This document shows positions 28,025-35,586 of a DNA stretch of 64,000 nt, in pieces. Location of the stretch: NCBI RefSeq assembly GCF_029510815.1, contig NZ_CP120360.1, positions 124,001 through 188,000 on the forward strand. The letters run 5' to 3'. The stretch is from Janibacter sp. DB-40. Its GTDB lineage: Bacteria > Actinomycetota > Actinomycetes > Actinomycetales > Dermatophilaceae. Numbering within the stretch: the stretch's first letter is position 1; each line of letters starts with the position of its first letter. Both the position numbers and the translations under genes were made by a program. The notes beneath the pieces are model-generated. The model made no database searches. It was given only the letters and a program-made list of their open reading frames with translations, and had not been told where the DNA came from.

Positions 28025-28864
28025 TCAGGAGTCGAGCTGCACCTGTGCCCGGTAGCCCTCGCGGAAGGTCGGGTACCGCAGCCGGAAACCGCTTTCCCGC
28101 AACCGTGCGTTGCTCATCCGGCGGCCGCTCGGCTCGGTGCTCCCGGTCGGCTCCGGCCGCGGCACCCCCAGCTCGTCGGCGACGAAGTCCCGCACGGCCC
28201 CGGCGGTCGCCGGCTCGTCGTCGGTGCCGATGTAGAGCGGCTGCAGCGGGTCGACCCGGGTGAGCAGGTGGACGGCGGCAGCGGCCGCGTCGTCGCGGTG
28301 CATCCGGTTCGTCCACCTCCCCGGGTCGTGGTTCTCGCCCTGCCGGACGCGGGTGACCAGCCGGTTGCCCGGCGCCCCGTACAGACCGGTGAGGCGCAGC
28401 ACCGCCCCCTTCGTCCGGTCGTGGAAGAGCCGCTCGGCCTCGAGCAGCACCTCCGCCCGCCCGGTGGCCGGCGCGGGTGCGGTGTCCTCGTCGATCTCCC
28501 CCTCGAGGTCGCCGTAGACGCTCGTCGAGGAGATGAGCACCGCTCGCCGCGGGGTGCCGGCGCGCAGCACGGCGTCGACCCCCCGTCGCATCGCCTCGAC
28601 GTAGGTGTGGCGGTACCCGGTCTCGTCCCGCTGGTCGGGAGCGAGGGCCACGAGAAGCAGGTCGGCGGGCAGGTCCGGCAGGTCGTCGGTGGCGAGATCC
28701 GCGGAGAGACCGGTGATCTGGGCGGGGAGGGCGTCGATGGTGCGGCGGACACCGGTGACGTGGTGGCCGGCGTCGGCGAGTGCGGTCCCGACGCGGATCC
28801 CGAGGTCACCGGCACCGATGAGGACGACGCGAAGGGGGGATCCGTCAGCTCGGTAGGTGGTCAC
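28025..28864 (-). CDS. NAD(P)-binding epimerase/dehydratase-like protein
   Basis: A 279-residue Rossmann protein. The dinucleotide loop is GAGDLGIRVGTAL near residue 15, the segment VLISSTSVYG contains the Ser/Tyr catalytic pair of atypical SDRs, and RLTGLYGAP follows, with NRMHRDDAAAAAVHLLT late in the protein. It resembles YeeZ/SDR-a atypical short-chain proteins. The true start is GTG 28864; a longer frame to 28957 reads through repeat array C and would add a repeat-encoded SQEPKQL peptide. It shares its divergent upstream region, containing the array, with the mycothiol-type gene. Confidence 0.82.
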   Translation of the reverse strand: MTTYRADGSPLRVVLIGAGDLGIRVGTALADAGHHVTGVRRTIDALPAQITGLSADLATDDLPDLPADLLLVALAPDQRDETGYRHTYVEAMRRGVDAVLRAGTPRRAVLISSTSVYGDLEGEIDEDTAPAPATGRAEVLLEAERLFHDRTKGAVLRLTGLYGAPGNRLVTRVRQGENHDPGRWTNRMHRDDAAAAAVHLLTRVDPLQPLYIGTDDEPATAGAVRDFVADELGVPRPEPTGSTEPSGRRMSNARLRESGFRLRYPTFREGYRAQVQLDS

Positions 28865-28889
28865 CGCCCGATGGTCCCACGCCCTCACC

Positions 28890-28974
28890 CGCAACTGCTT
28901 GGGCTCCTGCGAGCAGGGCGGCGCAACTGCTTGGGCTCCTGCGAGCAGGTGCCGCAACTGCTTAGGCTCTTGCG
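28890..28974 (+). repeat. Array C: three dyad elements, 31-32-bp period
   Basis: Copies lie at 28890-28911, 28922-28943 (both with CTTGGGC centres) and 28953-28974. This is the only array in a divergent intergenic region, where it occupies 85 of 137 bp between two start codons and so overlaps the likely promoters. Confidence 0.9.
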
Positions 28975-29001
28975 AAACCCTCGGCGCTCTAGGGTGTCGC
29001 C

Positions 29002-29811
29002 ATGACCAACGCTGACCCGCTGACCGTGTGGGACGAGGCCGCGCAGGATCTCCTGGCGCTCCTCCACGACCTGTCCGAGGAGGAGTGGGACCGCCCGGCG
29101 CTCCCGGGCTGGACCGTGCGCGACGTCCTCGCCCACCTGACCCACCTGGAGTCCGAGGCGGCCGGCTTCGAGCAGCCGGCGGGCGGCCGGGTCGTGGTCG
29201 AGCCGGCCCGCAACCAGCCGATGCCGACCGAGGTCACCGAGGCCGGGGTCGCCGCCCGGCGTGGCCGCTCGGCGCAGGAGCTGCTCACCGAGCTCGAGCG
29301 GGCCAGCGCGGTGCGCCGCGAGGCACTGGCGAGCGCGGACCTGAGCGACCCGAAGGCCCCCGCGCTCGGTCTCGCCGGCGAGCTGGGCTGGGACATGCGC
29401 ACCTGGCTGCGCAACCGGCCCATCGACCTGTGGGTCCACGAGCAGGACATCCGCCGCGCCACCGGCCGGCCGATGACGACGGCGACGACGGGCGCGGCGC
29501 ACGTCGCCGGCGTGATGACCGCTGCCTTCCCGGCCGCGCTGCGCAAGCTGCCCGCCGGCACCTCCGTCGTCGCCCACGTCAGCGGCCCCCAGGGCCGGGT
29601 CCTCACCGCCCGGGTCGGCGAGGACGGGCGGGCGGCCCCCTTCGCCCCCGAGGACGGCGCCGAGGCTGAGGCGGTCGTGCTGGAGATGAGCGACGAGACC
29701 TGGCTGCTGCTCACCGGCGGGCGGATCGCGCCCGAGGACGCCGAGGTCACCGTGACCGGCGACGCGGACATCGCGGCGCGCGTGGTGCGCCAGCTGAACG
29801 TCACCCCCTGA
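29002..29811 (+). CDS. Maleylpyruvate isomerase family, mycothiol-dependent enzyme
   Basis: A 269-residue protein with an N-terminal DinB-like helical domain: WDEAAQDLLALLHDL, then the metal-binding context LPGWTVRDVLAHLTHLE with one His, and WLRNRPIDLWVHEQDIRRATG with another. The C-terminal ~90 residues form the SCP2/MDMPI-C-like module (VVAHVSGPQGRVLTARVG; LTGGRIAPEDAEVTVTGD). The family uses mycothiol, an actinobacterial thiol. The reaction is unknown for this member. The ATG at 29002 is 27 bp from array C; a hairpin follows the stop. Confidence 0.82.
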   Translation: MTNADPLTVWDEAAQDLLALLHDLSEEEWDRPALPGWTVRDVLAHLTHLESEAAGFEQPAGGRVVVEPARNQPMPTEVTEAGVAARRGRSAQELLTELERASAVRREALASADLSDPKAPALGLAGELGWDMRTWLRNRPIDLWVHEQDIRRATGRPMTTATTGAAHVAGVMTAAFPAALRKLPAGTSVVAHVSGPQGRVLTARVGEDGRAAPFAPEDGAEAEAVVLEMSDETWLLLTGGRIAPEDAEVTVTGDADIAARVVRQLNVTP

Positions 29812-29817
29812 GACGCA

Positions 29818-29861
29818 GTCGAAGACGGAGCGCGACCTCGAGGCCGCGCTCCGTCTTCGAC
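29818..29861. terminator. Perfect 17-bp hairpin with CCTCGAGG loop
   Basis: GTCGAAGACGGAGCGCG pairs base for base with its complement at 29845-29861 around a 10-base loop containing CCTCGAGG. It is a sibling of the hairpin at 27151. It separates two same-strand genes. Confidence 0.85.
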
Positions 29862-29891
29862 CCAGGCCTCCAGCCCGCGTAGCGTGGCGGC

Positions 29892-30902
29892 ATGAAGCAT
29901 CGATACCTCGGCAACAGCGGTCTGAAGATCTCCGAGATCGCCTACGGCAACTGGCTCACCCACGGGTCGCAGGTGGAGGCGGACGCGGCGAAGGCGTGCG
30001 TGCGCGCCGCGCTCGACCACGGCATCTCGACCTTCGACACCGCCGACGTCTACGCCAACACCGCCGCGGAGAGCGTCCTCGGCGAGGCGCTCGTGGGGGA
30101 GCGGCGCGAGTCGCTGGAGATCCTCACCAAGGTCTACTGGCCGACTGGCCCGAAGGGACCCAACGACTCCGGCCTGTCCGCCAAGCACATCCGCGAGTCG
30201 ATCGACGCCTCGCTGGTGCGGCTGCGCACGGAGTACGTCGACCTCTACCAGGCGCACCGCTTCGACACGGAGACGCCGCTGGAGGAGACGATGCAGGCCT
30301 TCGCGGACGTCGTCCGCTCCGGCAAGGCCCTGTACATCGGCGTCAGCGAGTGGACGGCCGAGCAGATCCGCGAGGGGCACGCGCTGGCCAAGGAGCTGGG
30401 CATCCGGCTGATCTCCAGCCAGCCGCAGTACTCCATGATCCACCGGGTCATCGAGGGCGAGGTCGTCCCGACCTGCCAGGAGCTCGGCCTCTCCCAGGTC
30501 GTGTGGTCCCCGATCGCCCAGGGCATCCTCACCGGCAAGTACCAGCCGGGTCAGCCGCTGCCCGAAGGGAGCCGGGCCGCCCACGAGGAGGCCGGCCAGT
30601 CGATCGCCGGCCGGGTCAACGACGACGCCCTCCTGACCGCCGTGCAGGGTCTGCGGCCGATCGCCGAGGAGCTCGACCTGACGATGGCCCAGCTCGCGGT
30701 GGCTTGGGTCCTGCAGAACGAGAACGTCGCGGCCGCCATCATCGGGGCCTCGCGCCCCGAGCAGGTCGAGGAGAACGTCGCTGCGTCCGGCGTGGTGCTC
30801 GAGCCGGAGGTCATGACCAGGATCGACGACGTCCTCGGCGAGCACGTCGCGAGCGACCCCGCGATCACGGCCAAGCAGGCGCCGCAGACGCGGCCGAGCT
30901 GA
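29892..30902 (+). CDS. Aldo/keto reductase
   Basis: A 336-residue TIM-barrel NADPH-dependent oxidoreductase. The tetrad is visible: Asp in TFDTADVYANTAAE, Tyr two turns later, Lys in LEILTKVYWPTG, and His in YVDLYQAHRFD. The cofactor-binding end reads IIGASRPEQVEENVAAS. Similarity is to the YghZ/Kv-beta-like subfamily, which acts on methylglyoxal and other aldehydes. The start is ATG 29892, preceded by a hairpin terminator. It converges with photolyase 43 bp downstream. Confidence 0.93.
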   Translation: MKHRYLGNSGLKISEIAYGNWLTHGSQVEADAAKACVRAALDHGISTFDTADVYANTAAESVLGEALVGERRESLEILTKVYWPTGPKGPNDSGLSAKHIRESIDASLVRLRTEYVDLYQAHRFDTETPLEETMQAFADVVRSGKALYIGVSEWTAEQIREGHALAKELGIRLISSQPQYSMIHRVIEGEVVPTCQELGLSQVVWSPIAQGILTGKYQPGQPLPEGSRAAHEEAGQSIAGRVNDDALLTAVQGLRPIAEELDLTMAQLAVAWVLQNENVAAAIIGASRPEQVEENVAASGVVLEPEVMTRIDDVLGEHVASDPAITAKQAPQTRPS

Positions 30903-30945
30903 GGTCGACCCCGGGCCGGCTGGCCCCCGGTCGGCCGGCCCGGGG

Positions 30946-32292
30946 TCAGCCGGCCTCGTAGCGCTGGAGGGCGACTGACCGCTCCTCGGCGTGGTCGACG
31001 ATCCGCCGGGGGTAGTCGTGGGCGTACCCGTCATCGTGCTTCCACGGCTCGTGCGCGGCCTTGCCCGGCAGGTGTGCCAGCTCGGGCACCCACCGGCGCA
31101 CGTAGTCACCGTCGGGGTCGAAGCGCTGCCCCTGGGTCACGGGGTTGAAGACGCGGAAGTAGGGAGCCGCGTCGGTGCCGGTTCCGGCGACCCACTGCCA
31201 GCCGTGGTTGTTCGACGCCAGGTCGCCGTCGACGAGGTGCTCGAGGAAGTGCCGGGCGCCGGTGGGCCACCACACGTGCAGGTCCTTGGTCAGGAAGCTC
31301 GCGGTGACCATGCGCACCCGGTTGTGCATCCAGCCCTCGGTGAGCAGCTGACGCATCCCGGCGTCGACGAAGGGGTATCCGGTGCGCCCCTCGCGCCAGG
31401 CCGCGATGGCATCCTCCGGCTCGTCGTAGGAGATGGCCAGCGGGCGCAGGTCGTGCCAGGCGGACTCCGGCTGCGCGAGCAGCACGTCCGCGTAGAACTC
31501 CCGCCACGCGAGCTCGGTGCGGTAGGCCCGGGCGCCTGCGTCGCCGCGGCCGGCGAGGTCGGCCAGGAGCTGTCTGGGGTGGACGACCCCGAGGTGGAGA
31601 TCGGCGGACATCCGCGAGGTGCCGTCGCGGTCCGGCCGGTCCCGGTCCCCGTCGTAGTCCGTCAGCGGCCCGTCGCGGAAGTCCGCCCAGCGCCGCAACG
31701 CGGCCTCCTCACCGGCGTCGGGCAGCTCGATCGGGCTCTCCCGGATCGCCTTGTCGATCATCGCGGCGACGCGGCCGTCGCTCGCGGCCTCGGCCCACCG
31801 CACGTCGGTGGGTGCCGCCAGGGGCGCGGCCCAGCCGTGCTCCAGCCAGGCCCGGGCGAAGGGGGTGAAGACCTTGAAGGGGGTGCCTCCCTTCGTCGTG
31901 AGCGTCCCGGGGTCGACCGCGAAGGGGGACCCCGTGGCAACTCCTTCCACCCCGATCTCCTGCAGCCCGGCGACGACCCGCCGGTCGCGGTCGAGGCCGT
32001 AGGGCTCGTTCTCGCGGGAGACGTGCACGGATCCGGCCTCGACCTCGCGGGCCACGCGCGGCACGACGTCGACCGGGTCGCCGAGCCGGATGACCAGTCG
32101 GCCGCCCAGCGACTCGTCGAGGTGACGCAGGGTCGCGGCGAGCCAGGCGAGCTTCGGTCCGCCGGATGGCTTCCACAGCGAGGGGTCGATGACGAAGAGG
32201 GGGAGCACCTCGCCCCGGGCGGCCGCCTCGCACAGGGCGGGGTGGTCGCCCAGACGCAGGTCCCTGCGGAACCACAGCAGCGAGGTGCTCAT
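30946..32292 (-). CDS. phr: Deoxyribodipyrimidine photolyase
   Basis: A 448-residue flavoprotein of the cryptochrome/photolyase family that reverses UV-induced dimers with blue light. The N-terminal antenna domain starts SLLWFRRDLRLGDHPAL. The FAD-binding region contains ELAWREFYADVLL, the TGYPFVDAGMRQLLTEGWMHNRVRMV block, DLHVWWPTGARHF and LASNNHGWQWVAGTGTDAAPYFRVFNP. These are standard class I CPD photolyase features. It is the last gene of the ohrR-ohr-reductase-phr operon; its ATG overlaps the stop of the upstream gene (TGATG). Confidence 0.95.
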   Translation of the reverse strand: MSTSLLWFRRDLRLGDHPALCEAAARGEVLPLFVIDPSLWKPSGGPKLAWLAATLRHLDESLGGRLVIRLGDPVDVVPRVAREVEAGSVHVSRENEPYGLDRDRRVVAGLQEIGVEGVATGSPFAVDPGTLTTKGGTPFKVFTPFARAWLEHGWAAPLAAPTDVRWAEAASDGRVAAMIDKAIRESPIELPDAGEEAALRRWADFRDGPLTDYDGDRDRPDRDGTSRMSADLHLGVVHPRQLLADLAGRGDAGARAYRTELAWREFYADVLLAQPESAWHDLRPLAISYDEPEDAIAAWREGRTGYPFVDAGMRQLLTEGWMHNRVRMVTASFLTKDLHVWWPTGARHFLEHLVDGDLASNNHGWQWVAGTGTDAAPYFRVFNPVTQGQRFDPDGDYVRRWVPELAHLPGKAAHEPWKHDDGYAHDYPRRIVDHAEERSVALQRYEAG

Positions 32293-33302
32293 CAGAGCCG
32301 CACGAGCATCTTGCCGGTGTTGGCCCCGGCGAGCAGGTCGATGAAGGCCTGCGGCGCGCCCTCGAGACCGTCGCGGACGGTCTCGTCCCCGACCAACCGC
32401 CCCTCGGCGAGCCACGTGGCGGCGTGGGCGCGGTACTCGTCGGCCAGGTGCGGGTACTGACTGACGATGAAGCCGCGCAGGGTCAGTCCCTTGCCGATGG
32501 CCTGGAAGAGGTTGCGTGGGCCCGGAGCGGGCTCGGTCGCGTTGTACTGGGAGATCGCTCCGCACATCGCCACGCGGCCGAAGCGGTTGAGGTGACCGAT
32601 CGCGGCCTCGAGGTGGTCGCCGCCGACGTTGTCGAAGTAGACGTCGATGCCGTCGGGGACGACCTCGCGCAGGCCGTCGCGCACGGAGGTCTCCTTGTAG
32701 TTGAACGCCGCGTCGTACCCGAGCTCGAGCAGCCGCTCGATCTTCGCCGGGGAGCCGGCCGAGCCGACCACACGCGCGGCGCCGAGAGCCTTGGCGACCT
32801 GACCTGCGACCTGCCCGACGGCGCCGGCGGCGCCGGAGACGAAGACGGTCTCCCCCTCACGCATCCCGGCGATGGCGGTCAGGCCCACGTAGGCGGTCAC
32901 CCCGGGCATGCCCAGGACGCCGAGGTAGGCGGACGCCGGTGCGGCCTCGGTGTCGATGACCCTCGCCTCTGCAGCGGGCAGGGTGACGTGCTCGCGCCAG
33001 CCGAGACCGTGCACGACGTGAGCCCCGACCGGGACGTCCGCGGAGCGGGAGGCGATGACCTCGCCCACCGCCCCGCCGTCCAGCGGAGCATCGATCCGGA
33101 AGGGGGCGACATAGGACTTTGCGTCGTTCATCCGGCCGCGCATGTAGGGGTCGACCGACATGAGCGTGTTGCGCACGAGGATCTCGCCGTCGGCCGGCTG
33201 CGGCAGGTCGACGGTCTCGAGGCGGAAGTTCTCCGGCGTCGGCTCGCCGTGCGGCCGTGAGGCCAGGGAGATCTGACGGGTGGTCGTGGGGGTGCTGCTC
33301 AT
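32292..33302 (-). CDS. NADP-dependent zinc-free MDR oxidoreductase (CurA-like)
   Basis: A 336-residue medium-chain reductase. Family marks are LVRNTLMSVDPYMRGRM near the front, the dinucleotide loop VSGAAGAVGQVAGQVAKALGA, and the VYFDNVGGDHLEAAIGHLNRFGRV and MCGAISQYN segments of the leukotriene B4 dehydrogenase/CurA subgroup, which reduce conjugated ketones and aldehydes. ATG 33302 has the better ribosome spacing (AGGAC nine bases upstream); ATG 33308, two codons earlier, overlaps the ohr stop. Between ohr and phr in one operon. Confidence 0.92.
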   Translation of the reverse strand: MSSTPTTTRQISLASRPHGEPTPENFRLETVDLPQPADGEILVRNTLMSVDPYMRGRMNDAKSYVAPFRIDAPLDGGAVGEVIASRSADVPVGAHVVHGLGWREHVTLPAAEARVIDTEAAPASAYLGVLGMPGVTAYVGLTAIAGMREGETVFVSGAAGAVGQVAGQVAKALGAARVVGSAGSPAKIERLLELGYDAAFNYKETSVRDGLREVVPDGIDVYFDNVGGDHLEAAIGHLNRFGRVAMCGAISQYNATEPAPGPRNLFQAIGKGLTLRGFIVSQYPHLADEYRAHAATWLAEGRLVGDETVRDGLEGAPQAFIDLLAGANTGKMLVRL

Positions 33303-33307
33303 CTGCA

Positions 33308-33730
33308 TCAGTCCTGGACGACCGTGACGGTCACGTCGATGTTGCCGCGGGTGGCGTCGGAGTAGGGGCACACCTCGTGGGCGCGGTCCGCCAGCTGCTG
33401 GGCGGCCTCGTCCTCGACGTGCGGCAGGGTCACCTCGAGCTCGACCGCGAGGCGGAAGCCCCCGGCGTCGGTGGAGCCGATGTGCACGCGGGAGCCGACG
33501 GCCGAGTCACGCAGGTCGGCCTTCGTCTCGCGGGCGACGGCCTGGAGGGCGGAGTGGAAGCAGGCGGCGTAGCCGACGGCGAAGAGCTGCTCCGGGTTGG
33601 TGCCGTCGCCGGACCCGCCCATGGCCGTCGGGACGGCCAGGTCGAGGTCGAGCCGCCCGTCGGCGCTGCGGCCGCGGCCGTCGCGCCCGGCCCCGGTGGC
33701 CAGGGCTTCTGCGGTGTAGATGGGGTTCAT
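33308..33730 (-). CDS. ohr: Organic hydroperoxide resistance peroxidase
   Basis: A 140-residue OsmC/Ohr-fold thiol peroxidase that reduces organic hydroperoxides. The two redox cysteines are in GYAACFHSAL and EVCPYSDATRGN, the Ohr spacing rather than the OsmC one. The N-terminal PIYTAEALATGAGRDGR is also typical. The ATG at 33730 overlaps the end of ohrR by four bases. In the same operon the reductase and photolyase follow. Confidence 0.95.
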   Translation of the reverse strand: MNPIYTAEALATGAGRDGRGRSADGRLDLDLAVPTAMGGSGDGTNPEQLFAVGYAACFHSALQAVARETKADLRDSAVGSRVHIGSTDAGGFRLAVELEVTLPHVEDEAAQQLADRAHEVCPYSDATRGNIDVTVTVVQD

Positions 33731-34179
33731 CGTGGTGCTCCTTCGTCGGGGTGGGTGGTCGCCGCCTCGCTGAAGCGGCGGGCGAGCCGGCGGAGCGTCG
33801 CCAGCTCGTCGGTGTCCATGTCCAGGGACTCGTACAGGCGCTGCTGCATGGCGCAGACCCTCGGCTCGAGCTCGCGGCCGGCCGGCGTGAGGTGGATGGT
33901 CACGGCCCGGCCGTCGCTCCCTTCGCGTCGGCGCTCGACGAAGCCCGCGTCGACCATCCGCCCCAGCAGGGGGGAGAGGGTGCCGCTGTCGAGGTGCAGG
34001 GCCGCGCCGAGCTGCGAGACGGTGCGCCCGTCCTCCTCCAGCAGCGCGAGCAGGGCGACGTACTGGGTGTACGTCAAACCCATCGCGGTGAGCTCCTCGC
34101 GGTAGCCCGCCATGGCGGTGCGTGCCGCCGAGTACAGCGCGAAGCAGAGCTGCTGGTCGAGCTGGTGGTCGGTCTGCAT
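33727..34179 (-). CDS. ohrR: MarR-family peroxide-sensing repressor
   Basis: A 150-residue winged-helix regulator. The reactive N-terminal cysteine that senses organic peroxide is in QLCFALYSAARTAM (family pattern LCFALYxxSR), with the conserved partner GLTYTQYVALLALLE. The DNA-reading helices are TVSQLGAALHLDSGTLSPLLGRMVDAGFVERRR. The gene begins at ATG 34179, 22 bp from a perfect 14-bp inverted repeat that is its likely operator, and heads an operon with ohr. It controls its own operon by analogy with OhrR systems. Confidence 0.94.
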   Translation of the reverse strand: MQTDHQLDQQLCFALYSAARTAMAGYREELTAMGLTYTQYVALLALLEEDGRTVSQLGAALHLDSGTLSPLLGRMVDAGFVERRREGSDGRAVTIHLTPAGRELEPRVCAMQQRLYESLDMDTDELATLRRLARRFSEAATTHPDEGAPR

Positions 34180-34200
34180 GCGTCGACAGTTGCACACATT

Positions 34201-34233
34201 TAGATTGCGCACAACTTGGTTGTGCGCAATCTA
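34201..34233. promoter_or_regulatory. OhrR operator: perfect 14-bp inverted repeat
   Basis: TAGATTGCGCACAA and TTGTGCGCAATCTA pair exactly around a 5-base spacer (CTTGG). It lies between divergent ohrR (ATG at 34179) and the unknown gene starting at 34256, so OhrR may govern both directions. Confidence 0.88.
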
Positions 34234-34255
34234 TCCATCCTGCTTGGATGGTCCG

Positions 34256-34882
34256 ATGGCACACAGGCGGACGGTGGACCGGTTCGACGGGCGGATCCTC
34301 GGGGCCGGGACGAGCAGCGGGGTCCGTCTCGTGGTCGGCGACTGGGCCGACTCGCCGCTGGGGTCCTTCACCGACGTCATGGTCGCGACCGCCGACGACC
34401 GCAGGGTGCTCCTGGCGCCCACCGATGCGGTGGCCGACTACGTCACCTCGACCTACACCTTCGACGAGGTGGTGCGGTGCGACGTGGCACTGACCGAGAC
34501 CGGGGCGAAGGGGGCCCGCCGCTGGCTCGTCGAGGCCGGGCCACTGCGCGCCAGCCTCGACCTCGGGTCGCGGACGGCGACCGGGTGGCTGCTCGCAGCG
34601 GTGCCCGGGCCGCTCACCCGCAGCCGGGCCTTCGCGACCCTCGCCGACCCGGTGGCGCGCCTGGTGCACCCGGGCGTGCGGACCCGGGGCAGCGCGGGCA
34701 ACGGGCGCCGGGAGTACTACGGCGCCCGCGACCAGCACGCCGTCACCCACGCGGCCGGGACGTGGCGGGGCCGGGACCTGGGACGCCTGGGCGAGGTGAC
34801 CCCGGACCCGCGCTTCGGCTTCAGCTCCACCCCCGCGCAGCCGAGCCTGACCGTGGTGACGACCACCGTCGTGCGGGTGTGA
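34256..34882 (+). CDS. Conserved hypothetical protein divergent from ohrR
   Basis: A 208-residue soluble protein. I do not recognise the family. It opens with a beta-rich stretch (GRILGAGTSSGVRLVVGDWADSPLG) and has FTDVMVATADDRRVLLAPTDAVADYVTSTYTFDEV, then a more disordered end. No membrane segment or catalytic motif stands out. It starts at ATG 34256, 22 bp after the OhrR operator, so it may belong to the peroxide response. Its stop is 76 bp from the stress-protein gene on the same strand. Confidence 0.6.
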   Translation: MAHRRTVDRFDGRILGAGTSSGVRLVVGDWADSPLGSFTDVMVATADDRRVLLAPTDAVADYVTSTYTFDEVVRCDVALTETGAKGARRWLVEAGPLRASLDLGSRTATGWLLAAVPGPLTRSRAFATLADPVARLVHPGVRTRGSAGNGRREYYGARDQHAVTHAAGTWRGRDLGRLGEVTPDPRFGFSSTPAQPSLTVVTTTVVRV

Positions 34883-34957
34883 ACGGCCCGTGACCGGGTA
34901 GTGCGCCGACCTGCGGCGCCCACCGGTGCCGCACCCCATCCGGAGAAGGAGAGCCAC

Positions 34958-35431
34958 ATGCCGCACGAGAAGGACGTCGTCACCTCGATCATGAAGGACA
35001 CGCGGATCGCGGTCCTGACCTACGTCGACGAGCAGGGACGTCTGGTCTCCATGCCGATGGCCACGCAGGAGTTCGACGACCCGGGTGTCGTGCACTTCAT
35101 CACCGAGGCCGTCGCCGACAAGATGTCCGCCATCGAGGCCACCCCGCAGGTCAACGTCGCCTACTCCTCCGACGACGGGTGGGTCAGCCTCAGCGGCACC
35201 GCCCGACGCAACGACGACCGCAGCCTGCTCGAGCAGCTTTGGGGCCCGGCGAATGCAGCCTTCATGCCCGGTGGACCCGAGGACCCCAACAGCACCGTGC
35301 TCACGGTCACCGCGGAGACCGCCTCCTACTGGGAGTCGCCCGGGAAGGCCGCGCTGGTGGTGGAGATGGCCAAGGGCGTCGTCGGCGACCACAAGGCCAA
35401 GCCCGGCGACTCCGGCACCATCTCCCTGTGA
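34958..35431 (+). CDS. Pyridoxamine 5'-phosphate oxidase-fold general stress protein
   Basis: A 157-residue split-barrel FMN/F420-binding-type protein: KDTRIAVLTYVDEQGRLVSMPMATQEFDD and HFITEAVADKMSAIEATPQVNVAYSSDDGWVSLSGTARRND are the classic strands, LLEQLWGPANAAFMPGGPEDPN is typical of the general stress GS26-like subgroup, and YWESPGKAALVVEMAKGVV ends it. Binding to a flavin is likely but no specific reaction can be named. ATG 34958 is preceded by a good GGAGAAGGAG ribosome site. Confidence 0.88.
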   Translation: MPHEKDVVTSIMKDTRIAVLTYVDEQGRLVSMPMATQEFDDPGVVHFITEAVADKMSAIEATPQVNVAYSSDDGWVSLSGTARRNDDRSLLEQLWGPANAAFMPGGPEDPNSTVLTVTAETASYWESPGKAALVVEMAKGVVGDHKAKPGDSGTISL

Positions 35432-35586
35432 TCCGGGAGGACGGGCGCGTCAGGGGCTGATCGGTCGGGGGCACCTCACCGGACACCCGGCGCCGATCGC
35501 TCGGGTCGGGTAACGTCGATCGCGTCCGAAGCTCCACAACTCGGTGCCCGGCGGGGTTCGTCAGACCTCGTCGCATGGAGGACACG

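Noticed and set aside
28865..28957. A longer N-terminus for the epimerase-like protein
   Set aside because: It would run through array C and add a repeat-derived peptide. GTG 28864 gives the normal Rossmann start.
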